A stretch of DNA of 64,000 bases from NCBI RefSeq assembly GCF_040115645.1, contig NW_027096015.1, positions 372,001-436,000 on the forward strand, read 5' to 3'. Made by a program: the position numbers and the translations under genes. This stretch comes from Euwallacea fornicatus (Eukaryota; Arthropoda; Insecta; Coleoptera; Curculionidae). Shown piece by piece: positions 1-11,200 of this stretch (positions are counted from its first letter, which is position 1; each line of letters begins with the position of its first letter). The notes beneath the pieces are model-generated. The model saw only the letters and a list, made by a program, of their open reading frames with translations, was not told the DNA's origin and did no database searches.

Positions 1-535
1 TCAAAATTTGAAGCTCGATAACATCGGCAAATGAGTACCAAATTTGTTAAACAAAGTGTCCAATTAATCAGCTCGACGAGATTTTGAAGATGTCACAACA
101 CATCATGATTGCATGATGTTCAATTTCCAAGAAAAACAGTACTTTATGTGTTCAACACACAACTTTTTTGACTTTTCAAACTGTGAAGCTCGATAACTTC
201 GGCAAATGAGTATCAAATTTGTTAATGAAATTGTCCAATTAATCAGCTCGACGAGATTTTGAAGATGTCACAACACATCATGATTGCATGATATTCAATT
301 TCCAAGAAAAATAGTAGTTTATGTGTTTAACACGCAAATTTTTTGACTTTTCAAACTTTGAAGCTCGATAACTTCGGCAAATGAGTATCAAATTTGTTAA
401 AGAAAGTGTCCAATTAATCAGCTCGAAGAGATTTTGAAGATGACACAACACATCATGATTGCATGATGTTCAATTTCAAAGAAAAATAGTACTTTAAGTG
501 CTCAAACACACAACTTTTGAGACTTTTCAAAATTT

Positions 536-711
536 GAAGCTCGATAACATCGGCAAATGAGTACCAAATTTGTTAAACAAAGTGTCCAATTAATCAGCTC
601 GACGAGATTTTGAAGATGTCACAACACATCATGATTGCATCTTGTTGAATTTCCAAGAAAAATAGTACTTTAAGTGCTCAAACACATAACTTTTGAGACT
701 TTTCAAAATTT
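536..711 (+). repeat. Family A subtype with acatcgg / gagtacc (176 bp)
   Basis: Marked by cgataacatcggc instead of cgataacttcggc, atgagtaccaaatttg, ttaaacaaag, gcatcttgttgaa and the 176 bp tail tgctcaaacacataac. It is the first member of the 702 bp higher-order repeat and recurs at 1238, 1765 and 2467. Confidence 0.85.
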
Positions 712-886
712 GAAGTTCGATAACTTCGGCAAGTGAGTATCAAATTTGTTAAAGAAAGTGTCCAATTAATCTGCTCGACGAGATTTTGAAGATGTCACAA
801 CACATCATGATTGCATCTTGTTGAATTTCCAAGAAAAATAGTACTTTATGTGTTCAACACACAACTTTTTTGACTTTTCAAACTGT
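712..886 (+). repeat. Family A subtype with gaagttcgataac (175 bp)
   Basis: The landmark itself is altered (gaagttcg for gaagctcg, a C-to-T change) together with ggcaagtgagtatc. The subtype almost always follows a unit with the cataacttttgagac tail, so the linked variants span the arbitrary monomer boundary. A unit of this subtype also supplies the left half of the A/B hybrid at 25790. Confidence 0.85.
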
Positions 887-3800
887 GAAGCTCGATAACT
901 TCGGCAAATGAGTATCAAATTTGTTAATGAAATTGTCCAATTAATCAGCTCGACGAGATTTTGAAGATGTCACAACACATCATGATTGCATGATATTCAA
1001 TTTCCAAGAAAAATAGTACTTTATGTGTTTAACACGCAACTTTTTTGACTTTTCAAACTTTGAAGCTCGATAACTTCGGCAAATGAGTATCAAATTTGTT
1101 AAAGAAAGTGTCCAATTAATCAGCTCGAAGAGATTTTGAAGATGACACAACACATCATGATTGCATGATGTTCAATTTCAAAGAAAAATAGTACTTTAAG
1201 TGCTCAAACACACAACTTTTGAGACTTTTCAAAATTTGAAGCTCGATAACATCGGCAAATGAGTACCAAATTTGTTAAACAAAGTGTCCAATTAATCAGC
1301 TCGACGAGATTTTGAAGATGTCACAACACATCATGATTGCATCTTGTTGAATTTCCAAGAAAAATAGTACTTTAAGTGCTCAAACACATAACTTTTGAGA
1401 CTTTTCAAAATTTGAAGTTCGATAACTTCGGCAAGTGAGTATCAAATTTGTTAAAGAAAGTATCCAATTAATCAGCTCGACCAGATTTTGAAGATGTCAC
1501 AACACATCATAATTGCATGATGTTCAATTTCCAAGAAAAACAGTACTTTATGTGTTCAACACACAACTTTTTTGACTTTTCAAACTGTGAAGCTCGATAA
1601 CTTCGGGAAATGAGTATCAAATTTGTTAAAGAAAGTATCCAATTAATCAGCTCGACCAGATTTTGAAGATGTCACAACACATCATGATTGCATGATGTTC
1701 AATTTCAAAGAAAAATAGTACTTTAAGTGCTCAAACACACAACTTTTGAGACTTTTCAAAATTTGAAGCTCGATAACATCGGCAAATGAGTACCAAATTT
1801 GTTAAACAAAGTGTCCAATTAATCAGCTCGACGAGATTTTGAAGATGTCACAACACATCATGATTGCATCTTGTTGAATTTCCAAGAAAAATAGTACTTT
1901 AAGTGCTCAAACACATAACTTTTGAGACTTTTCAAAATTTGAAGTTCGATAACTTCGGCAAGTGAGTATCAAATTTGTTAAAGAAAGTGTCCAATTAATC
2001 TGCTCGACGAGATTTTGAAGATGTCACAACACATCATGATTGCATCTTGTTGAATTTCCAAGAAAAATAGTACTTTATGTGTTCAACACACAACTTTTTT
2101 GACTTTTCAAACTGTGAAGCTCGATAACTTCGGCAAATGAGTATCAAATTTGTTAATGAAATTGTCCAATTAATCAGCTCGACGAGATTTTGAAGATGTC
2201 ACAACACATCATGATTGCATGATATTCAATTTCCAAGAAAAATAGTACTTTATGTGTTTAACACGCAAATTTTTTGACTTTTCAAACTTTGAAGCTCGAT
2301 AACTTCGGCAAATGAGTATCAAATTTGTTAAAGAAAGTGTCCAATTAATCAGCTCGAAGAGATTTTGAAGATGACACAACACATCATGATTGCATGATGT
2401 TCAATTTCAAAGAAAAATAGTACTTTAAGTGCTCAAACACACAACTTTTGAGACTTTTCAAAATTTGAAGCTCGATAACATCGGCAAATGAGTACCAAAT
2501 TTGTTAAACAAAGTGTCCAATTAATCAGCTCGACGAGATTTTGAAGATGTCACAACACATCATGATTGCATCTTGTTGAATTTCCAAGAAAAATAGTACT
2601 TTAAGTGCTCAAACACATAACTTTTGAGACTTTTCAAAATTTGAAGTTCGATAACTTCGGCAAGTGAGTATCAAATTTGTTAAAGAAAGTGTCCAATTAA
2701 TCTGCTCGACGAGATTTTGAAGATGTCACAACACATCATGATTGCATCTTGTTGAATTTCCAAGAAAAATAGTACTTTATGTGTTCAACACACAACTTTT
2801 TTGACTTTTCAAACTGTGAAGCTCGATAACTTCGGCAAATGAGTATCAAATTTGTTAATGAAATTGTCCAATTAATCAGCTCGACGAGATTTTGAAGATG
2901 TCACAACACATCATGATTGCATGATATTCAATTTCCAAGAAAAATAGTACTTCATGTGTTTAACACGCAACTTTTTTGACTTTTCAAACTTTGAAGCTCG
3001 ATAACTTCGGCAAATGAGTATCAAATTTGTTAAAGAAAGTGTCCAATTAATCAGCTCGAAGAGATTTTGAAGATGACACAACACATCATGATTGCATGAT
3101 GTTCAATTTCAAAGAAAAATAGTACTTTAAGTGTTCAACCCACAACTTTTTTGACTTTTCAAACTTTGAAGCTCGATAACTTCGGCAAATGAGTATCAAA
3201 TTTGTTAAAGAAAGTGTCCAATTAATCAGCTCGACGAGATTTTGAAGATGTCACAACACATCATGATTGCATGATGTTCAATTTCAAAGAAAAATAGTAC
3301 TTTATGTGTTCAACACACAACTTTTTTGACTTTTCAAACTGTGAAGCTCGATAACTTCGGCAAATGAGTATCAAATTTGTTAAAGAAAGTGTCCAATTAA
3401 TCAGCTCGACGAGATTTTGAAGATGTCACAACACATCATGATTGCATGATGTTGAATTTCAAAGAAAAATAGTACTTTAAGTGCTCAAACACACAACTTT
3501 TGAGACTTTTCAAAATTTGAAGCTCGATAACATCGGCAAATGAGTACCAAATTTGTTAAACAAAGTGTCCAATTAATCAGCTCGACGAGATTTTGAAGAT
3601 GTCACAACACATCATGATTGCATCTTGTTGAATTTTCAAGAAAAATAGTACTTTAAGTGCTCAAACACATAACTTTTGAGACTTTTCAAAATTTGAAGTT
3701 CGATAACTTCGGCAAGTGAGTATCAAATTTGTTAAAGAAAGTGTCCAATTAATCTGCTCGACGAGATTTTGAAGATGTCACAACACATCATGATTGCATG

Positions 3801-4456
3801 ATGTTCAATTTCCAAGTAAAATAGTACTTTATGTGTTCAACACACAACTTTTTTGACTTTTCAAACTTTGAAGCTCGATAACTTCGGCAAATGAGTATCA
3901 AATTTGTTAAAGAAAGTGTCCAATTAATCAGCTCGAAGAGATTTTGAAGATGTCACAACACATCATGATTCCATCTTGTTGAATTTCCAAGAAAAATAGT
4001 ACTTTATGTGTTCAACACACAACTTTTTTGACTTTTCAAACTTTGAAGCTCGATAACTTCGGCAAATGAGTATCAAATTTGTTAATGAAAGTGTCCAATT
4101 AATCAGCTCGACGAGATTTTGAAGATGTCACAACACATCATGATTGCATGATATTCAATTTCCAAGAAAAATAGTACTTTATGTGTTTAACACGCAACTT
4201 TTTTGACTTTTCAAACTTTGAAGCTCGATAACTTCGGCAAATGAGTATCAAATTTGTTAAAGAAAGTGTCCAATTAATCAGCTCGAAGAGATTTTGAAGA
4301 TGTCACAACACATCATGATTCCATCTTGTTGAATTTCCAAGAAAAATAGTACTTTATGTGTTCAACACACAACTTTTTTGACTTTTCAAACTTTGAAGCT
4401 CGATAACTTCGGCAAATGAGTATCAAATTTGTTAAAGAAAGTGTCCAATTAATCAG

Positions 4457-4465
4457 CTCGACGAG
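4457..4465. other. 9 bp dyad CTCG-A-CGAG (family A example)
   Basis: A perfect inverted repeat of four-base arms about a central A, at unit position 63-71, repeated in most family A units. Subtypes with ctcgaccag or ctcgaagag break one arm. Confidence 0.75.
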
Positions 4466-4484
4466 ATTTTGAAGATGTCACAAC

Positions 4485-4504
4485 ACATCATGATTGCATG
4501 ATGT
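4485..4504. other. 20 bp inverted repeat acatcatg-attg-catgatgt (A)
   Basis: Eight-base perfect arms separated by the four bases attg, at unit position 91-110 of the family A majority unit. It is absent in subtypes reading gcatcttgttgaa and shortened to six-base arms in those reading gcatgatattc. It could extrude as a short hairpin; that is inference. Confidence 0.78.
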
Positions 4505-4569
4505 TCAATTTCCAAGAAAAATAGTACTTTATGTGTTCAACACACAACTTTTTTGACTTTTCAAACTTT

Positions 4570-4744
4570 GAAGCTCGATAACTTCGGCAAATGAGGACCA
4601 AATTGGTTAAACAAAGTGTCCAATTAATCAGCTCGACGAGATCATTAAGATGTCACAACAAATCATCATTGCATCTTGTTGAATTTCCAAGAAAAATAGT
4701 ACTTTATGTGTTCAACACACAACTTTTTTGACTTTTCAAACTTT
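4570..4744 (+). repeat. Family A subtype with gaggacc / gatcattaag (175 bp)
   Basis: Distinct in two places: atgaggaccaaattggtt at unit positions 23-40, and gatcattaagatgtc with aaatcatcattgcatc in the middle. The same combination recurs at about 8430, 9850, 12310, 13170, 14580, 17040 and 24230. The atgaggaccaaatt segment matches a family B subtype more closely than it matches the family A majority (atgagtatcaaatt), so it is a candidate shared or exchanged segment. Confidence 0.85.
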
Positions 4745-6321
4745 GAAGCTCGATAACTTCGGCAAATGAGTATCAAATTTGTTAAAGAAAGTGTCCAATT
4801 AATCAGCTCGACGAGATTTTGAAGATGTCACAACACATCATGATTGCATGATGTTCAATTTCCAAGAAAAATAGTACTTTATGTGTTCAACACACAACTT
4901 TTTTGACTTTTCAAACTTTGAAGCTCGATAACTTCGGCAAATGAGGACCAAATTTGTTAAAGAAAGTGTCCAATTAATCAGCTCGACGAGATTTTGAAGA
5001 TGTCACAACACATCATGATTGCATGATATTCAATTTCCAAGAAAAATAGTACTTTATGTGTTTAACACGCAACTTTTTTGACTTTTCAAACTTTGAAGCT
5101 CGATAACTTCGGCAAATGAGTATCAAATTTGTTAAAGAAAGTGTCCAATTAATCAGCTCGAAGAGATTTTGAAGATGTCACAACACATCATGATTCCATC
5201 TTGTTGAATTTCCAAGAAAAATAGTACTTTATGTGTTCAACACACAACTTTTTTGACGTTTCAAACTGTGAAGCTCGATAACTTCGGCAAATGAGTATCA
5301 AATTTGTTAATGAAAGTGTCCAATTAATCAGCTCGACGAGATTTCGAAGATGTCACAACACATCATGATTGCATGATATTCAATTTCCAAGAAAAATAGT
5401 ACTTTATGTGTTTAACACGCAAATTTTTTGACTTTTCAAACTTTGAAGCTCGATAACTTCGGCAAATGAGTATCAAATTTGTTAAAGAAAGTGTCCAATT
5501 AATCAGCTCGACCAGATTTTGAAGATGTCACAACACATCATGATTGCATGATGTTCAATTTCTAAGAAAAATAGTACTTTATGTGTTCAACACACAACTT
5601 TTTTGACTTTTCAAACTGTGAAGCTCGATAACTTCGGCAAATGAGTATCAAATTTGTTAAAGAAAGTGTCCAATTAATCAGCTCGACGAGATTTTGAAGA
5701 TGTCACAACACTTCATGATTGCATGATGTTCAATTTCAAAGAAAAATAGTACTTTAAGTGCTCAAACACACAACTTTTGAGACTTTTCAAAATTTGAAGC
5801 TCGATAACTTCGGCAAATGAGTATCAAATGTGTTAAAGAAAGTGTCCAATTAATCAGCTCGACCAGATTTTGAAGATGTCACAACACATCATGATTGCAT
5901 GATGTTCAATTTCTAAGAAAAATAGTACTTTATGTGTTCAACACACAACTTTTTTGACTTTTCAAACTGTGAAGCTCGATAACTTCGGCAAATGAGTATC
6001 AAATTTGTTAAAGAAAGTGTCCAATTAATCAGCTCGACCAGATTTTGAAGATGTCACAACACATCATGATTGCATGATGTTCAATTTCTAAGAAAAATAG
6101 TACTTTATGTGTTCAACACACAACTTTTTTGACTTTTCAAACTGTGAAGCTCGATAACTTCGGCAAATGAGTATCAAATTTGTTAAAGAAAGTGTCCAAT
6201 TAATCAGCTCGACGAGATTTTGAAGATGTCACAACACATCATGATTGCATGATGTTCAATTTCAAAGAAAAATAGTACTTTAAGTGCTCAAACACACAAC
6301 TTTTGAGACTTTTCAAAATTT

Positions 6322-6671
6322 GAAGCTCGATAACTTCGGCAAATGAGTATCAAATTTGTTAAAGAAAGTGTCCAATTAATCAGCTCGAAGAGATTTTGAA
6401 GATGTCACAACATATCATGATTGCATCTTGTTGAATTTCCAAGAAAAATAGTACTATATGTGTTCAACACACAACTTTTTTGACTTTTCAAACTGTGAAG
6501 CTCGATAACTTCGGCAAATGAGTATCAAATTTGTTAAAGAAAGTGTCCAATTAATCAGCTCGAAGAGATTTTGAAGATGTCACAACATATCATGATTGCA
6601 TCTTGTTGAATTTCCAAGAAAAATAGTACTATATGTGTTCAACACACAACTTTTTTGACTTTTCAAACTGT
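6322..6671 (+). repeat. Two adjacent near-identical monomers
   Basis: Units 6322-6496 and 6497-6671 share two private changes, acatatcatg and gtactatatgtg, absent from neighbouring units. This is the signature of a very recent single-monomer tandem duplication. Confidence 0.85.
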
Positions 6672-7547
6672 GAAGCTCGATAACTTCGGCAAATGAGTAT
6701 CAAATTTGTTAAAGAAAGTGTCCAATTAATCAGCTCGACGAGATTTTGAAGATGACACAACACATCATGATTGCATGATGTTCAATTTCAAAGAAAAATA
6801 GTACTTTAAGTGCTCAAACACACAACTTTTGAGACTTTTCAAAATTTGAAGCTCGATAACATCGGCAAATGAGTATCAAATTTGTTAAAGAAAGTGTCCA
6901 ATTAATCAGCTCGACGAGATTTTGAAGATGACACAACACATCATGATTGCATGATGTTCAATTTCCAAGAAAAATAGTACTTTATGTGTTCAACACACAA
7001 CTTTTTTGACTTTTCAAACTTTGAAGCTCGATAACTTCGGCAAATGAGGACCAAATTGGTTAAACAAAGTGTCCAATTAATCAGCTCGACGAGATTTTGA
7101 AGATGTCACAACACATCATGATTGCATGATGTTCAATTTCAAAAAAAAATAGTACTTTATGTGTTCAACACACAACTTTTTTGACTTTTCAAACTTTGAA
7201 GCTCGATAACTTCGGCAAATGAGTATCAAATTTGTTAAAGAAAGTGTCCAATTAATCAGCTCGACGAGATTTTGAAGATGTCACAACACATCATGATTGC
7301 ATGATGTTAAATTTCAAAAAAAAATAGTACTTTATGTGTTCAACACACAAATTTTTTGACTTTTCAAACTTTGAAGCTCGATAACTTCGGCAAATGAGTA
7401 TCAAATTTGTTAAAGAAAGTGTCCAATTAATCAGCTCGAAGAGATTTTGAAGATGTCACAACACATCATGATTGCATCTTGTTGAATTTCCAAGAAAAAT
7501 AGTACTTTATGTGTTCAACACACAACTTTTTTGACTTTTCAAACTTT

Positions 7548-8248
7548 GAAGCTCGATAACTTCGGCAAATGAGTATCAAATTTGTTAAAGAAAGTGTCCA
7601 ATTATTCAGCTCGACCAGATTTTGAAGATGTCACAACACATCATGATTGCATGATGTTCAATTTCCAAGAAAAATAGTACTTTATGTGTTCAACACACAA
7701 CTTTTTTGACATTTCAAACTTTGAAGCTCGATAACTTCGGCAAATGAGTATCAAATTTGTTAAAGAAAGTGTCCAATTAATCAGCTCGACGAGATTTTGA
7801 AGATGACACAACACATCATGATTGCATGATGTTCAATTTCTAAGAAAAATAGTACTTTATGTGTTCAACAAACAACTTTTTTGACTTTTCAAACTTTGAA
7901 GCTCGATAACTTCGGCAAATGAGTATCAAATTTGTTAAAGAAAGTGTCCAATTATTCAGCTCGACCAGATTTTGAAGATGTCACAACACATCATGATTGC
8001 ATGATGTTCAATTTCCAAGAAAAATAGTACTTTATGTGTTCAACACACAACTTTTTTGACATTTCAAACTTTGAAGCTCGATAACTTCGGCAAATGAGTA
8101 TCAAATTTGTTAAAGAAAGTGTCCAATTAATCAGCTCGACGAGATTTTGAAGATGACACAACACATCATGATTGCATGATGTTCAATTTCAAAGAAAAAT
8201 AGTACTTTAAGTGCTCAAACACACAACTTTTGAGACTTTTCAAAATTT
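7548..8248 (+). repeat. 350 bp dimer duplication in family A
   Basis: Units 7548 and 7898 share the rare caattattcagctcgacc and gacatttcaaac changes, spaced 350 bp apart; the second units (7723 and 8073) match until their tails. The same attattcag unit appears again at about 9179 (1,228 bp, seven units, downstream of the second copy) and at 13917. Confidence 0.82.
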
Positions 8249-11200
8249 GAAGCTCGATAACTTCGGCAAATGAGTATCAAATTTGTTAAAGAAAGTGTCC
8301 AATTAATCAGCTCGACGAGATTTTGAAGATGTCACAACACATCATAATTGCATGATGTTCAATTTCCAAGAAAAATAGTACTTTATGTGTTCAACACACA
8401 ACTTTTTTGACTTTTCAAACTTTGAAGCTCGATAACTTCGGCAAATGAGGACCAAATTGGTTAAACTAAGTGTCCAATTAATCAGCTCGACGAGATCATT
8501 AAGATGTCACAACAAATCATCATTGCATCTTGTTGAATTTCCAAGAAAAATAGTACTTTAAGTGCTCAAACACATAACTTTTGAGACTTTTCAAAATTTG
8601 AAGTTCGATAACTTCGGCAAGTGAGTATCAAATTTGTTAAAGAAAGTGTCCAATTAATCAGCTCGACGAGATTTTGAAGATGTCACAACACATCATGATT
8701 GCATCTTGTTGAATTTCCAAGAAAAATAGTACTTTATGTGTTCAACACACAACTTTTTTGACTTTTCAAACTTTGAAGCTCGATAACTTCGGCAAATGAG
8801 TATCAAATTTGTTAAAGAAAGTGTCCAATTAATCAGCTCGACGAGATTTTGAAGATGTCACAACACATCATGATTGCATCTTGTTGAATTTCAAAGAAAA
8901 ATAGTACTTTAAGTGCTCAAACACACAACTTTTGAGACTTTTCAAAATTTGAAGCTCGATAACTTCGGCAAATGAGTATCAAAATTGTTAAAGAAAGTGT
9001 CCAATTAATCAGCTCGACCAGATTTTGAAGATGTCACAACACATCATGATTGCATGATGTTCAATTTCTAAGAAAAATAGTACTTTATGTGTTCAACAAA
9101 CAACTTTTTTGACTTTTCAAACTTTGAAGCTCGATAACTTCGGCAAATGAGTATCAAATTTGTTAAAGAAAGTGTCCAATTATTCAGCTCGACCAGATTT
9201 TGAAGATGTCACAACACATCATGATTGCATGATGTTCAATTTCCAAGAAAAATAGTACTTTATGTGTTCAACACACAACTTTTTTGACATTTCAAACTTT
9301 GAAGCTCGATAACTTCGGCAAATGAGTATCAAATTTGTTAAAGAAAGTGTCCAATTAATCAGCTCGACGAGATTTTGAAGATGACACAACACATCATGAT
9401 TGCATGATGTTCAATTTCAAAGAAAAATAGTACTTTAAGTGCTCAAACACACAACTTTTGAGACTTTTCAAAATTTGAAGCTCGATAACTTCGGCAAATG
9501 AGTATCAAATTTGTTAAAGAAAGTGTCCAATTAATCAGCTCGAAGAGATTTTGAAGATGTCACAACACATCATGATTGCATCTTGTTGAATTTCCAAGAA
9601 AAATAGTACTTTATGTGTTCAACACACAACTTTTTTGACTTTTCAAACTTTGAAGCTCGATAACTTCGGCAAATGAGTATCAAATTTGTTAAAGAAAGTG
9701 TCCAATTAATCAGCTCGACGAGATTTTGAAGATGTCACAACACATCATGATTGCATGATGTTCAATTTCCAAGAAAAATAGTACTTTATGTGTTCAACAC
9801 ACATTTTTTTTGACTTTTCAAACTTTGAAGCTCGATAACTTCGGCAAATGAGGACCAAATTGGTTAAACAAAGTGTCCAATTAATCAGCTCGACGAGATC
9901 ATTAAGATGTCACAACAAATCATCATTGCATCTTGTTGAATTTCCAAGAAAAATAGTACTTTAAGTGCTCAAACACATAACTTTTGAGACTTTTCAAAAT
10001 TTGAAGTTCGATAACTTCGGCAAGTGAGTATCAAATTTGTTAAAGAAAGTGTCCAATTAATCAGCTCGACGAGATTTTGAAGATGTCACAACACATCATG
10101 ATTGCATCTTGTTGAATTTCCAAGAAAAATAGTACTTTATGTGTTCAACACACAACTTTTTTGACTTTTCAAACTGTGAAGCTCGATAACTTCGGCAAAT
10201 GAGTATCAAATTTGTTAAAGAAAGTGTCCAATTAATCAGCTCGACGAGATTTTGAAGATGTCATAACACATCATGATTGCATGATGTTGAATTTCAAAGA
10301 AAAATAGTACTTTAAGTGCTCAAACACACAACTTTTGAGACTTTTCAAAATTTGAAGCTCGATAACTTCGGCAAATGAGTACCAAATTTGTTAAACAAAA
10401 TGTCCAATTAATCAGCTCGACGAGATTTTGAAGATGTCACAACACATCATGATTGCATCTTGTTGAATTTCCAAGAAAAATAGTACTTTAAGTGCTCAAA
10501 CACATAACTTTTGAGACTTTTCAAAATTTGAAGTTCGATAACTTCGGCAAGTGAGTATCAAATTTGTTAAAGAAAGTGTCCAATTAATCTGCTCGACGAG
10601 ATTTTGAAGATGTCACAACACATCATGATTGCATGATGTTCAATTTCCAAGAAAAATAGTACTTTATGTGTTCAACACACAACTTTTTTGACTTTTCAAA
10701 CTGTGAAGCTCGATAACTTCGGCAAATGAGGACAAAATTGGTTAAACAAAGTGTCCAATTAATCAGCTCGACGAGATTTTGAAGATGTCACAACACATCA
10801 TGATTGCATGATGTTCAATTTAAAAAAAAAATAGTACTTTAAGTGCTCAAACACATAACTTTTGAGACTTTTCAAAATTTGAAGTTCGATAACTTCGGCA
10901 AGTGAGTATCAAATTTGTTAAAGAAAGTGTCCAATTAATCAGCTCGACGAGATTTTGAAGATGTCACAACACATCATGATTGCATCTTGTTGAATTTCCA
11001 AGAAAAATAGTACTTTATGTGTTCAACACACAACTTTTTTGACTTTTCAAACTTTGAAGCTCGATAACTTCGGCAAATGAGGACCAAATTTGTTAAAGAA
11101 AGTGTCCAATTAATCAGCTCGACGAGATTTTGAAGATGTCACAACACATCATGATTGCATGATGTTCAATTTCCAAGAAAAATAGTACTTTATGTGTTCA

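Larger units (their letters stand above)
536..3167 (+). repeat. 702 bp tetrameric higher-order repeat in family A
   Basis: Four subtypes in fixed order (acatcgg type 176 bp, gaagttcg type 175, aatgaaattg type 175, ctcgaagag type 176) give a 702 bp unit. Full copies are 536-1237 and 1765-2466, followed by 2467-3167, whose final tail is replaced by the 175 bp type (701 bp). The intervening 1238-1764 is a 527 bp trimer version that lacks one monomer and carries gtatccaatt and ctcgaccag variants. The last two monomers of an earlier copy are visible at 185-535. Confidence 0.9.
4395..4569 (+). repeat. Representative family A monomer (175 bp)
   Basis: This unit carries the majority base at every subtype-defining site I tracked in family A. 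Landmarks by unit position: gaagctcgataacttcgg at 1-18; ctcgacgagat at 63-73; aacacatcatgattg at 88-102; gaaaaatagtactttatg at 122-139; T-rich tail from about 150. It contains a 9 bp dyad and a 20 bp stem-loop-capable inverted repeat, listed separately. The unit start was set at gaag for convenience; a tandem array has no natural start. Confidence 0.9.

Noticed and set aside
10..31. Similarity of gataacttcgg to the loxP arm ataacttcg
   Set aside because: Only nine bases match, with no second inverted arm or spacer. It is a chance match in a repeat present hundreds of times.
4395..4569. CENP-B box in the monomer
   Set aside because: No segment matches the nTTCGnnnnAnnCGGGn pattern. The ttcgg in the landmark lacks the downstream CGGG.
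10823..10832. Ten-A run as a polyadenylated retrocopy end
   Set aside because: It sits inside an otherwise normal monomer at the gaaaaatag position and is explained by substitutions in an A-rich tract; it is also duplicated with the 4,738 bp block.
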